From Alitiscatomonas aceti (lineage in GTDB: Bacteria > Bacillota > Clostridia > Lachnospirales > Lachnospiraceae): DNA of 18,243 bases. Made by a program: the position numbers and the translations under genes. Positions 1-8,465 of the stretch are shown in pieces. Below the pieces are notes generated by a model. That model was not told the origin of the DNA, made no database searches, and was given only the letters and a program-made list of their open reading frames with translations. Numbering within the stretch: the stretch's first letter is position 1; every line of letters begins with the position of its first letter. The stretch spans positions 1-18,243 of the forward strand of contig NZ_JAOQJF010000044.1 in assembly GCF_025567195.1 (NCBI RefSeq), read 5' to 3'.

Positions 1-1381
1 TATCGTACACCATACGAAGCCCGGATGGCAGCGTAACTGATTCATGATATTTTTTAGCCACAAGTGTTACAAAAATGCTTGACCACAACAAGGCAAGTTC
101 CTTTGCTTTCCAATGTTCCATTCCCAATGCTTTCAGCATTCGATACTTTGTTTTAATTTTCTTCCATTGTTTCCAATAGACTGCTCGAATCCTACGCCTT
201 GCCCATTCGTCCGTTGTTCTGAGAAGTTCTTTCATATCTGCAAGTCTAAAGTATTCCACCCATCCTCGCACATACTCCTGGTATTTCCTTTCTCGTTCTG
301 CATTACTAATGCCTTTATTTCTATCAGTAAGCTCTCTGATTTTATTTCTCATCTTGATTACCGATTTTTGATGTACTCTGAATCTGCATTTGCCTTTGTA
401 TCTATAAAAGGTATAACCGAGATACTTGACTTTACTGATATGAGCCACCTCTGTTTTCTTCCTATTTACCTTTAGGAAAAGTTTTCCTTCAATAAACGGT
501 ATGATATTTTTCAAGGTTCTTTCTGCACTCTTTCTGCTCTTACAGAAAATCATACAATCATCTGCATAACGGACAAATCTATGTCCTCTACGCTCAAGTT
601 CCTTGTCCAACTCATTTAGCATTATGTTACTAAGCAACGGACTCAATGGTCCACCTTGGGGCATTCCGATTTCTGTACGCTCAAACTTCCCGTTTGCTAT
701 AACTCCCGCATTCAGGTATTTGTGTATCAATGAAATCACTCTGCCGTCTTTGATGGTTCGTGACAACACCTCGATTAACTTACTCTGACATACGGTATCA
801 AAGAACTTTTCTAAGTCCATATCCACTACATATACATAGCCGTCATTTACGTTCTTTTGGCATTGTCTTAGGGCATCGTGTGCCCCTCTTTTCGGTCTGA
901 AACCAAAACTGTTCTCTGAGAACTGCTCCTCAAAGATTGGCGAGAGTTCCTGTGCGATTGCCTGTTGAATCACTCTATCGACAACCGTAGGTACTCCCAG
1001 CTTTCTGTACTCGCCTTTTGTCTCTTTGGGTATTTCTACCCTTCGAACTGGGTTGGGTTTATATTTCCCTCCCCTTATCTCTTGGATTAAGGTTTCTTGG
1101 TTTTCTCTAAGGAAGGGCAGAAGTTCATCCACCTGCATACCATCGATTCCGCCTTTGCCTCTGTTTCTTTTGACTTGCTTATAGGCATTGTTAAGATTAT
1201 CTTTCCGCAAAATCAATTCCAAAAGATTGTTCGTCCAATAGTCTGTGATGACACCGCTCTTTTCAGTAATCTTAGAGTAGTCGAACACTTCTGCATACTC
1301 TCTCTGTTCCGCAGGTACCATTTGCAGATAGTCCTCTATATGAAGTTGTCTGTTCTTAAATCTACTTTCAGTTACATTCAT
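1..1381 (-). CDS. ltrA: Group II intron reverse transcriptase/maturase (C-terminus cut by window edge)
   Basis: Intron-encoded protein that binds the intron RNA, helps splicing and copies it into DNA at the target. It is open from ATG 1381 to the edge (460 codons, no stop). The start has AGGAGG (1390-1395) 8 nt upstream. Visible reverse transcriptase blocks are NAYKQVKRNRGKGGIDGM (RT0/1, about 65-82), IPKETKGEYRKLGVPTVVDR, FGFRPKRGAHDAL, VDMDLEKFFDTV (first catalytic Asp), GMPQGGPLSPLLSNIML (about 239-255) and the catalytic YADD box at 272-275. A maturase X region follows (about 375-440, including RRRIRAVYWKQWKKIK). No HNH endonuclease domain is seen, as is usual in class C. The last roughly 30 residues do not resemble family tails that I remember, so a small frameshift near the edge cannot be excluded. 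Confidence 0.93.
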   Translation of the reverse strand, partial: MNVTESRFKNRQLHIEDYLQMVPAEQREYAEVFDYSKITEKSGVITDYWTNNLLELILRKDNLNNAYKQVKRNRGKGGIDGMQVDELLPFLRENQETLIQEIRGGKYKPNPVRRVEIPKETKGEYRKLGVPTVVDRVIQQAIAQELSPIFEEQFSENSFGFRPKRGAHDALRQCQKNVNDGYVYVVDMDLEKFFDTVCQSKLIEVLSRTIKDGRVISLIHKYLNAGVIANGKFERTEIGMPQGGPLSPLLSNIMLNELDKELERRGHRFVRYADDCMIFCKSRKSAERTLKNIIPFIEGKLFLKVNRKKTEVAHISKVKYLGYTFYRYKGKCRFRVHQKSVIKMRNKIRELTDRNKGISNAERERKYQEYVRGWVEYFRLADMKELLRTTDEWARRRIRAVYWKQWKKIKTKYRMLKALGMEHWKAKELALLWSSIFVTLVAKKYHESVTLPSGLRMVYD

Positions 1382-1782
1382 TGCTTGTGCCTCCTAAAGT
1401 TCAGCCCTTCGCCGATGTTTGCAACCATCGGTTTACTATGGCTTCTGCTGACTTCTCGCCATTCGTTGTTACTGACGGATTTCATACTCTGTTTCCATCC
1501 GCTGACGAGACCTCCCTTGGTACCACACGTCACTTTCTCTCCATATATCTGCCACATATACTATAGTTAATTCCGAGTAGTTATTGGACTTTAGTTTGTT
1601 GTGCAACCTTATCCTTAACTATAGCCTCATGTGATTTCTGTTCGTCAGACCAGAGATTTGCCTCCACCTTCCTTCAGATTCGCAGTCACCCACGACACCC
1701 TTGGTCTTGGCTGTATCCTTCCCACTACTAGGGCAGATTAGGGACTTTCACCCATTAGCGACGTGCGCCGCAAGGCGCACAC
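1..1782 (-). mobile_element. Group IIC intron, 5' part (3' end outside window)
   Basis: On the minus strand the sequence begins GTGTGCGCC at 1782, matching the GUGYG 5' consensus of group II introns. The next 400 nt carry short blocks that I recognise from the Oceanobacillus iheyensis group IIC intron: GGGTGAAAGTCCC (1753-1741), AATCTGAAGGAAG, CATGAGGCTA, AACTAAAGTCC (1596-1586), GGGAGGTCT and GAAGTCAGCAGAAGCC (1455-1440), in the same order. Only about 400 nt separate the 5' end from the reverse transcriptase start, which fits the compact domain I of class C. The 5' end follows immediately on the U-tract of an intrinsic terminator, the known target type of IIC introns. The segment is visibly more AT-rich than the flanking glycan genes, as expected of an incoming element. 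Domains V/VI and the 3' splice site lie beyond position 1. A competing 5' end at 1780 (GTGCG) also fits the consensus. Confidence 0.9.
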
Positions 1783-1821
1783 AAAAAAAGCGCCCCCGGA
1801 TCCCTCCGGGAAGCGCTTTTT
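1783..1821 (-). terminator. Intrinsic terminator of the glycan operon; IIC intron target
   Basis: On the minus strand, about 12 nt after the LCP stop codon, AAAAAGCGC and GCGCTTTTTTT pair around an inner CCCGG/CCGGG stem with one U bulge and the loop AGGGAT. The 3' arm ends in seven U. It closes the operon that ends with the LCP gene. The group II intron begins at the very next base. Confidence 0.93.
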
Positions 1822-1832
1822 CCATATTTATC

Positions 1833-3689
1833 TTACTGTCCGGACGGCCCGCCCGTGTTTCCCTGGGGCAGGGTCATGTCCGCCGGAGACGACGGGGCGG
1901 CCTGGGAAGGCTCGTTCCCCCTGGTGGGCGATACGATGATCACCGACGTGTTGTTTTCCGTGCTCTGGACCGTGGCCTCGCCAGCCGGTCCTCCTCCCGC
2001 CGGGGAAGAGGGCTGTGAAGGCTCGCGGCCTGCCGTGGTAGCCTCGGTCACAGACTCACTTTCAAAGCCCGGACCATAATTTTCACTGGGCCTTGTGACG
2101 TCCAGAGGACTCTGGGGACGGCTGGGCTCTTCCGGAAGGCTGCCGGTGGATTCATGGGCCGGACCCGACGGACGCACCGGGTTTCCTTCACTGTCCGTGG
2201 CCTGGCTCTCCCAGCCTCCGGCGTGCATACCAGACTCACCGGAGGAGCCGGATTCACCCTCAGAGGACTCCAGCGTCTCTCCTTCAGAGGTCTCTCCCTC
2301 TGAGCCTGAGCTGCTTTCTGCGCTCTCATCTGCGGTGCTGCTCTCTGCGCTTTCCGTCTCGGGAGCCGCCGTGGTGGTGGGCTTGGGAACGTATCCCTTA
2401 TCTGTGGCCACGTGGCCGATCTCCTCGCCTGCTTTATGAAGGCCGCTGACATCGGAGATCTTCTTGCTGATGGTCTGGACCGTACTGGAGGGCGTATAGT
2501 CCTCCTCGCCGAATAAGAAGCTGTGGAGGCTGGTCACATTGCTCACCAGAGTCTGGGGGATCACGCAGGCCAGACGGTTCTTTCCGATCTTCACCCGCTC
2601 CTCTCCCCTGGCCGCCGGGAAGCCCATGGTCTCGCCCAGGTGGTATTTGGTCACATTCTTCACCATAGCGAGAACGTCATTGGTCTCAATATTCGTCTCG
2701 CACATGGCCGCCATGTTGCCCACAAGGCTGTTTAAGGTAGCCAGATCTGACTTTACAGCCTTCTCAAAGGCCTTCTGGATCACCAGGCGCTGACGCTCTG
2801 TACGGGCGTAGTCGCTGTCCATGAGACGGAGACGGCCGTAAGCCACGGCCTGGACGCCGTCCATATGGTGCATACCCGGCTTCTTGATCTGTACGGAACC
2901 GATGCCGGTACCCTTTACAGTCTCTGTAATGAAGGCGTTGATATAGTAGTGCTCAGCCTTGCTGATCTCAATGTCCACGCCGCCCAGGATATTGATCCCT
3001 GTGGCCACGGCCTTCCAGTTAAAGGTCACATACTGAGTGATATTCAGATCCAGGTTTTTATTGATGGCCTTGATGGCCTGCTGGGGGCCGCCCTCGGCGT
3101 AGGCCGCGTTGATCTTATTATATACGTTCCTGTCGTTGATGTTCAGATACGTATCCCTGTATACGGACACCAGCTTGATCTCTCCGGTCTTCCGGTCAAT
3201 GTTGGCGATCATGATCACATCCGACTGGTTTCCCTTGCCGGTGGAATTGTCCCTGGAGTCCACGCCGAAGATGGCGATGGTCCAGAAGCCCTCCTCCATC
3301 TTGTCCCTGGTCTCCTGGGAAAGCTCCAGGTTTGTCACATCCGACTTATCGAAGTCGCTCTTGTTGGCGATGTCCATATGGTGGTCCAGATAGGCGTAGG
3401 CCGCGCCCAGGATCACGGCGACCAGCGCCAGGATCCCCACAAGGACCCCGATGATGATCTTTTTCTTCTGGGAATTTTTCCGCCGTCTGTGGCTGTTATG
3501 GCCGTGGCTGCTGTGGCTGTGGCCCGGTCCTGCGGAGGCCGCCCGGCTCCTGCTGGCCCGGCTTCCCGGCTCCGCAGTGGCGCTCCAGAGATCCGCAGAG
3601 CTTCCTCTGGACTCCCTTTCGTGTACCGTGCTTTCACGCCTCCGGCTCTTTCTTGCCCGGGAGCGCTCTAATTCGTCTTCATAATTCAT
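1833..3689 (-). CDS. LytR-CpsA-Psr (LCP) family glycopolymer ligase
   Basis: LCP enzymes transfer lipid-pyrophosphate-linked anionic polymers or capsule onto peptidoglycan on the outer face of the membrane. This protein has 618 residues. It starts with a basic, Arg/Ser-rich cytoplasmic segment containing a His-rich patch (57-67). One transmembrane helix follows (77-101, IIIGVLVGILALVAVILGAA), then the LCP domain (about 135-312) with IAIFGVDSRD, SDVIMIANID, VSVYRDTYLNI, NKINAAYAEGG and DYARTERQRLVIQKA; the conserved Arg/Asp residues of the family are present. A family-typical C-terminal extension runs to about 432, and from 437 to the end there is a low-complexity Ser/Glu/Pro/Gly tail. Start ATG has GAGGA about 8 nt upstream. 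It lies 14 nt after the phosphotransferase and is the last gene of the operon. Placement beside glycan assembly genes supports the ligase role; the polymer is not identifiable. Confidence 0.93.
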   Translation of the reverse strand: MNYEDELERSRARKSRRRESTVHERESRGSSADLWSATAEPGSRASRSRAASAGPGHSHSSHGHNSHRRRKNSQKKKIIIGVLVGILALVAVILGAAYAYLDHHMDIANKSDFDKSDVTNLELSQETRDKMEEGFWTIAIFGVDSRDNSTGKGNQSDVIMIANIDRKTGEIKLVSVYRDTYLNINDRNVYNKINAAYAEGGPQQAIKAINKNLDLNITQYVTFNWKAVATGINILGGVDIEISKAEHYYINAFITETVKGTGIGSVQIKKPGMHHMDGVQAVAYGRLRLMDSDYARTERQRLVIQKAFEKAVKSDLATLNSLVGNMAAMCETNIETNDVLAMVKNVTKYHLGETMGFPAARGEERVKIGKNRLACVIPQTLVSNVTSLHSFLFGEEDYTPSSTVQTISKKISDVSGLHKAGEEIGHVATDKGYVPKPTTTAAPETESAESSTADESAESSSGSEGETSEGETLESSEGESGSSGESGMHAGGWESQATDSEGNPVRPSGPAHESTGSLPEEPSRPQSPLDVTRPSENYGPGFESESVTEATTAGREPSQPSSPAGGGPAGEATVQSTENNTSVIIVSPTRGNEPSQAAPSSPADMTLPQGNTGGPSGQ

Positions 3690-3703
3690 TTTTCTGTCCT
3701 CGT

Positions 3704-5131
3704 TTAATATGCGTTTTTATTGATAAATCCCTTAAATACCGTTAAAAACATGATCTTGAAATCAAAACCCAGGGTCCAGTTTTCGATATAGTAGAGATCG
3801 TGCTCGATCCTTTTGATGATCGACGTATCCCCCCGGTATCCGTTGACCTGGGCCCAGCCCGTAAGACCGGGACGTACCTGGTGCTTGATCATGTATCTGG
3901 GGATTTCCTCCTTAAATTTCTCAACAAAAAACGGCCGTTCCGGTCTGGGGCCCACAAGACTCATATCTCCCATAAGGATATTAAAAAACTGGGGAGTCTC
4001 ATCGATGCTTGTCCTCCGGATGATCTTTCCGACTGTGGTTACCCGGGAATCCCCCGGAGTTGTCCAGCGGCTTTTTTCCTTGCCTGGATCCTGGACGGTC
4101 ATGGAACGGAACTTGTACATCTTAAAGGGCCGGTTATGGAGCCCCACCCGTTCCTGACAGAAAATAATGGGCCCCGGCGACGTGAGCTTGATGGCAATGG
4201 CTGTCACCAGCATGATGGGGGAAAACAGGATGATCCCCACCAGGGAGCCGAAAATATCCACCGCCCGCTTCACCATGGCGTTGGGAAGGCTGTTTAAGGG
4301 CACATGGCGGATGTGGATGATCGGAAGACCCTGGAGGTCTTCCATATAGGGGATCGTGGGAATGATATTCCCGTAATCCGGGATAAATTTCGTGTGGACC
4401 CCGGCCTTTTCACATAGGGCCACGATCCGTCTGAGCTTTTCGTATTCTCCCAGGCTCAGGGTAATGGCGATCTCATCCAGGGAGTTCTGCTCCAGGATAT
4501 ACTCCAGATCGTCGATGGTACCTATGATCTTCACGCCGTCGTACTGGCTGCCCCGTTCCCGGTTGTCATCCAGGATCCCGCGGATGTTGTAGCCCCACTG
4601 GGGATTGGACTTTACCCGGTCCACAAAGCCCTCGGCCGCACCGGAATATCCCACCAGAAGGATGTGCTTCTGGTTATAGCCCCTGGTCCGCATGGACCGG
4701 AGCACCATACGGATCGCATTGCGCTCCGCAGTGATCAGCAGAACATTGATCCCATAAAAATAGACGACCAGACGCTGGGAAAAGTTGAACAGATGCGGCT
4801 CTTTTCTTCCAAAATACAGCACCAGTCCAAAGATCAGAAGACCAATGGTGTTGGCCTTTAAGATCTTTCCGAATTCATTTCTCCGTCCCAGGACCCGTTT
4901 GGGGGCGTAAAGATTAAAGAATGAATATAAAAGCAGATAACCTGGGACGATCACAATGAGCGCGCCCAGGTAAAATTCCATCTCCAGGGTCTTCTTTCCC
5001 AGCTGCCTTGCCCATCCGCTTCCGATGACGATGTACCATGCCAGAAGGTAGGAAACCACCGTCACCAGTGCGTCCAGGACCACATGCAGCCGGTTCAGGC
5101 CCGACTGATTATCCTTGATCATATTGTTCAC
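3704..5131 (-). CDS. Undecaprenyl-phosphate sugar phosphotransferase (WcaJ/CpsE-type)
   Basis: Membrane enzyme that moves a sugar-1-phosphate from a nucleotide sugar to undecaprenyl phosphate, the first step of lipid-linked glycan assembly. The 475 residues match the large WcaJ-like architecture: four N-terminal membrane helices (about 16-36, 53-73, 93-108, 121-135), a nucleotide-binding-like middle domain (HILLVGYSGAAEGFVDRV, 156-173), then the catalytic domain with its re-entrant helix (290-312), KLTSPGPIIFCQERVG, KFRSM, the Asp-Glu pair in SIDETPQ (D377-E378), MSLVGPRPE and the RPGLTGWAQVNGYRG C-terminal signature. The substrate is usually glucose or galactose, but the sequence does not decide it. 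The first codon is GTG at 5131, with AGGG only 4 nt upstream; ATG at 5122 (three residues shorter) is an alternative. A 110-nt gap to the gene before it may contain a weak promoter. Confidence 0.94.
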   Translation of the reverse strand: MNNMIKDNQSGLNRLHVVLDALVTVVSYLLAWYIVIGSGWARQLGKKTLEMEFYLGALIVIVPGYLLLYSFFNLYAPKRVLGRRNEFGKILKANTIGLLIFGLVLYFGRKEPHLFNFSQRLVVYFYGINVLLITAERNAIRMVLRSMRTRGYNQKHILLVGYSGAAEGFVDRVKSNPQWGYNIRGILDDNRERGSQYDGVKIIGTIDDLEYILEQNSLDEIAITLSLGEYEKLRRIVALCEKAGVHTKFIPDYGNIIPTIPYMEDLQGLPIIHIRHVPLNSLPNAMVKRAVDIFGSLVGIILFSPIMLVTAIAIKLTSPGPIIFCQERVGLHNRPFKMYKFRSMTVQDPGKEKSRWTTPGDSRVTTVGKIIRRTSIDETPQFFNILMGDMSLVGPRPERPFFVEKFKEEIPRYMIKHQVRPGLTGWAQVNGYRGDTSIIKRIEHDLYYIENWTLGFDFKIMFLTVFKGFINKNAY

Positions 5132-5170
5132 CGATCCCTGTAATCACATGACTGCCCCGCAATTATCAAC

Positions 5171-5179
5171 AGTATAGCA
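5171..5179 (-). promoter_or_regulatory. Possible internal promoter, extended -10 box
   Basis: The minus strand reads TGCTATACT, an extended -10 (TGnTATAAT-like), about 40 nt upstream of the phosphotransferase start in the only long gap of the lower operon. No convincing -35 box is seen at 16-18 nt. It could give the phosphotransferase and LCP genes extra transcription. Confidence 0.35.
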
Positions 5180-5241
5180 TGAACGGGGAGCCATTTCCTA
5201 TAAACGATTTCTTAAGAATGTCTAAGATTTTTGGAAAAACG

Positions 5242-6225
5242 TCATTTTCTTTTGGCTGCCTGACGTCTGAGGAACTCGTAAACGTAAAGCCCGGTGCCGC
5301 AGATCATCTCAAACTGGACCTTAAGCTCCGCACCAAAACGCTTCAAAAGCCCCGGCACCCGGCAGCATTGTTTTCTGGTACGGATCCCTTCCTTCAGACC
5401 GGAAACATAATCCCCGCCAAATCCGTTTTTCACAAAAAACAGATATTTCACGAAAATTCCAGCCAGCAGGAACGGCGCATTTAAGAGGATCTGCCAGCCC
5501 GGCATATTTTTATAATTTAAATAGATGCAGTTTCTGGCCGCCAGGCGGACCTTAAAGGAATTATATCTGGAGCCGCTGGTACCGCTGCCCACATGATATA
5601 CTGCTGCATCCGGACAGTAAACGTTGTCATAGCCGTAGAGCTTTGCCCTCCAGCCCACGTCGATATCTTCCAGGTAGGCAAAATGCAGCTCGTCAAAGAG
5701 GCCGATCTCATCAAACACAGCACGGCGGTAAATGGCCGCTCCGGCACAGGCGCTGAAGACCCGGCAGGACTTCTGGTAAAGGTTTACAGAACGGCCCACA
5801 CCTCTCTGATACGCCCAGCCCAGGATACTGTACATGTCTCCGGCATCGTCCAGAAGCTCCGGATGATACATCTGGATCATCCGGCTGCTAACGGAAAAGA
5901 TCTTCGGCGACTGGTCCATGGCCCGCTCCATGGCCGCCACAAATCCCGGCTCCACCCGGGTATCGTTGTTCAAAAGAAGCACATAGGGCGTGTCCGCCGC
6001 CCGGATCCCCGTATTGACTGCGCCGGAAAACCCTGTATTTTCCTTAAGGAAAATCGACGGGACCCGGTGCTCCTTAAGCCACTCCACACTGCCGTCTGTG
6101 GAACCGTTGTCCACCACCAGGACCTTGAAGTCCCTGACGATCTGCTCCTTTAAGGACTCAAAGCACGGTTCCATGAAGGAAAGCCCGTTGTAATTGGGAA
6201 TGATGATGGTTGTCTTTATCTCCAT
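5242..6225 (-). CDS. GT2 glycosyltransferase, rhamnosyltransferase (WbbL)-like
   Basis: A family 2, GT-A fold inverting transferase expected to add one sugar to a lipid-linked glycan at the inner membrane face. Seen in 327 residues: the N-terminal nucleotide site TTIIIPNYNG with VLVVDNGSTDGS, the ENTGFSGAVNTGI segment, the metal-binding DXD equivalent LLNNDTR (N87-D88) and the acceptor/base motif YLEDIDVGWR (E186-D189), followed by YHVGSGTSG. A hydrophobic segment (244-266) and a basic tail probably attach it to the membrane. This layout resembles WbbL-type dTDP-rhamnose transferases, but donor specificity cannot be read from sequence. AAAGGA lies 4 nt before the ATG. The upstream gene ends 37 nt earlier, so the two are probably cotranscribed. 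Confidence 0.9.
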   Translation of the reverse strand: MEIKTTIIIPNYNGLSFMEPCFESLKEQIVRDFKVLVVDNGSTDGSVEWLKEHRVPSIFLKENTGFSGAVNTGIRAADTPYVLLLNNDTRVEPGFVAAMERAMDQSPKIFSVSSRMIQMYHPELLDDAGDMYSILGWAYQRGVGRSVNLYQKSCRVFSACAGAAIYRRAVFDEIGLFDELHFAYLEDIDVGWRAKLYGYDNVYCPDAAVYHVGSGTSGSRYNSFKVRLAARNCIYLNYKNMPGWQILLNAPFLLAGIFVKYLFFVKNGFGGDYVSGLKEGIRTRKQCCRVPGLLKRFGAELKVQFEMICGTGLYVYEFLRRQAAKRK

Positions 6226-6262
6226 ATTGTCCTTTCTGTCCGCTGGTCTCCAAAAATTCCCG

Positions 6263-8464
6263 CTACTCTGCGGATTCCGGCAGCTCCAGCTTATACGGCT
6301 CTCCGATCTTCTCCTTTTTCAGATCCCGCAGGGAAAAATCAGATTTCCGCAGGGTCAGATTGGGATTATAGTACGGATCCCCGTTTTTCAGGATCTCCGG
6401 CCATCTCCTGGCAAAGACGGCCACCTCCCGGTTGAATCTGGCCACCTTCTCCGGCGTATCCTCCAGGCCCCGGGACTTGGACTCGTAATGGTGCAGCACC
6501 GCGTAGGGAGCGTATACCACCAGCTTTCCCTGTTCCCGCACCTTCATGCAGTAATCGATATCATTGAAGGCCACAGCCAGCTCCTCGGTAAAGCCTCCCA
6601 CCGCCTCAAACACTGATTTTTTACTCATCATACAGGCCGCGGTGACGGCGCTGTAATCCTGGGCGCACATGGCCCGGTGGAAATAGCTGTTCTCTGCCTT
6701 GTGGAGGCCGATGAAGGTATGGCCGGCGATGCCGCCGAAGCCGATGACCACGCCGGCGTGCTGGATCGTGTCGTCCTCATAAAGGAGTCTGGCTCCCACG
6801 ATCCCCACGTCATCCCGCTGGCAGAAGCCCAGCATCTCCTCCACAAAGTTCTCTGCGATCATCCCGATGTCGTTGTTCATGAACAGGAGGTATTCTCCCT
6901 TTGCAAAGGCCACGCCGAAATTGTTGATGGCGGAATAGTTGAACTCCCGCTCCCAGCGCACCACATGGACATTGGAAAACTCCTTCTGGATCTCCTCATA
7001 ATACTGGAAGGTCTCCGGCTCTGTGCTGTTATTTTCCACCACGATAAACTCCAGGTTCTTATACGTCCCCTTCTGGAGCATGGGACGGATACAGGCGTCC
7101 AGGTCTGCCCGGTGATCCTTATTGGGGATGATCACCGATACCAGGGGCTCTCCGTCCAGCTGGAACGTGGTGTGATAGATCCCGTAATCCACACCCTTTT
7201 CTACCTTTTCCGCTTTTATCCCCATCCGCTCATAATGGGCCATGATGGCGCGGGCTCCGGCCTCAAAGGCATAGAGCTTGCTCTCCGGGTTGCTGGCTGT
7301 GGAATCCTGGTGACAGCGCCAGTGGTATAAGACCATGGGGATGTGGACGATCCGCTCTGCCTGCTCCGTACAGCGGAAAATGAAATCATAATCCTGGGCC
7401 CCGTCAAACTCCTGGCGGAAGCCCCCGGTCTTTTCCACCAGTTCCCTCTTTGCCAAGAACAGGTGGCAGATATAGTTGACGCTGGTTAAAAGGTCCGGGT
7501 TGAAATCCGGCTTGAAATGGGGATCGAACAAGGCCCCGCCGTCCATATCCAGCTTGTCCTCGTCGGAATAGAGCACATCTGCCCCTGGATTTTCGTTCAC
7601 CGCCTTCGCACACTCATACAGGGCGTTTTCTGTTACGATATCGTCATGGTCCGCCAGGACGATGTAATCTCCCTCTGCCATCTCCAGGGCCGCGTTGGTG
7701 TTTCCGGAGATGCCCAGGTTCTCTCCCAGGACCTGATACCGGATCCGGGAGTCCTTCCTGGCATATGCCTTTAAGATCCGCTCCACGCTCTCTCCGGCCG
7801 GACTTCCGTCGGCGATGCAGAGCTCCCAGTTTCCATAGGTCTGGGCCAGGATGGAGTCCAGCATTTCCTTCAGATATTTTTCCGGAGTCTTATAAACGGG
7901 GATCACAATGGAAAACTTCGGCATATACGGGAATACGGCCTTCCGCTGGGCCTCCAGCTCCTCTGCTGAGGGCTTTGTCAGCTCCTGCCACTCGCTGTAA
8001 TCATAATCGCTGTCGATCCCCTGGAGCTTATGCTTTGATTTCACGATCAGGGCCTTTAATCCGTTTTCCTTAAAGAAATCCCAGGCCACATGGACCGTTT
8101 CCATGTTCATCAGATCCAGGATCTTCTGGCGTCTCTTGTGGGCCACGCTGGAGCGCTTTGCGATCAGCTCCTCGTTATACCTTACCCGGGCCTTCCTTCC
8201 GTCGCCGCTGATGACCAGATAATAGTCCCGTCCTCTCTCATAGGGAAACTGGATGTCAAAGCCCAGGTCCTGGTCCACGGTCTTTTTAAAGTAGATCTGG
8301 CTCACGTCGTCCCGCCTGGTGGACACGTATTTGAAATCCAGGGGCCTGTGGTCCCCGTCCTCTACCTCATATGTGATCTTCGATTCCGGCGTTTTTCCTA
8401 TGGCCCATCCGTTGAGCTGGATGGCGTTCTCGCGGATACGCACCACGTCTACGCTATATTTCAT
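6263..8464 (-). CDS. Tandem GT2 glycosyltransferase with N-terminal beta domain
   Basis: A 733-residue protein with two complete GT-A modules, likely to add two sugars in sequence. Residues 1 to about 100 (NAIQLNGWAIGK, ITYEVEDGD, DLGFDIQFPY, YYLVISGDGRKARVRY) look like an all-beta accessory domain, and a charged linker runs to 180. Module 1 (about 183-410) has FSIVIPVYKTP, ELCIADGSP, ENLGISGNTNAAL and ADHDD (271-275, metal site), then DGAQDYDFIFRC. Module 2 (about 440-690) has VSVIIPNKDH, FIVVENNSTE, NYSAINNFG, LLFMNNDIG (N531-D532) and FNDIDYCMKVRE. No membrane helix is visible. Such double GT2 proteins are common in rhamnan, O-antigen and capsule loci. The ATG is 1 nt after the TAA of the gene before it and the ribosome site GAGGAG lies inside that gene's last codons, so translation is probably coupled. 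Confidence 0.93.
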   Translation of the reverse strand: MKYSVDVVRIRENAIQLNGWAIGKTPESKITYEVEDGDHRPLDFKYVSTRRDDVSQIYFKKTVDQDLGFDIQFPYERGRDYYLVISGDGRKARVRYNEELIAKRSSVAHKRRQKILDLMNMETVHVAWDFFKENGLKALIVKSKHKLQGIDSDYDYSEWQELTKPSAEELEAQRKAVFPYMPKFSIVIPVYKTPEKYLKEMLDSILAQTYGNWELCIADGSPAGESVERILKAYARKDSRIRYQVLGENLGISGNTNAALEMAEGDYIVLADHDDIVTENALYECAKAVNENPGADVLYSDEDKLDMDGGALFDPHFKPDFNPDLLTSVNYICHLFLAKRELVEKTGGFRQEFDGAQDYDFIFRCTEQAERIVHIPMVLYHWRCHQDSTASNPESKLYAFEAGARAIMAHYERMGIKAEKVEKGVDYGIYHTTFQLDGEPLVSVIIPNKDHRADLDACIRPMLQKGTYKNLEFIVVENNSTEPETFQYYEEIQKEFSNVHVVRWEREFNYSAINNFGVAFAKGEYLLFMNNDIGMIAENFVEEMLGFCQRDDVGIVGARLLYEDDTIQHAGVVIGFGGIAGHTFIGLHKAENSYFHRAMCAQDYSAVTAACMMSKKSVFEAVGGFTEELAVAFNDIDYCMKVREQGKLVVYAPYAVLHHYESKSRGLEDTPEKVARFNREVAVFARRWPEILKNGDPYYNPNLTLRKSDFSLRDLKKEKIGEPYKLELPESAE

Positions 8465-8465
8465 A

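Noticed and set aside
113..1570. Plus-strand ORFs over the left edge
   Set aside because: The minus strand carries an unbroken reverse transcriptase with all motifs; the plus-strand readings are shadows.
2048..2452. 134-codon minus-strand ORF in another frame of the LCP tail
   Set aside because: It reads the Ser/Glu-rich repeat DNA in a shifted frame and gives a basic low-complexity peptide; no start signal.
2865..3671. 268-codon plus-strand ORF antisense to the LCP gene
   Set aside because: It is a GC-bias shadow: no domain, no ribosome site, and the minus-strand LCP protein is clearly real over the same bases.
6677..7330. 217-codon plus-strand ORF inside the tandem glycosyltransferase
   Set aside because: Antisense shadow with no motif or ribosome site, while the minus-strand frame has two full GT2 modules.
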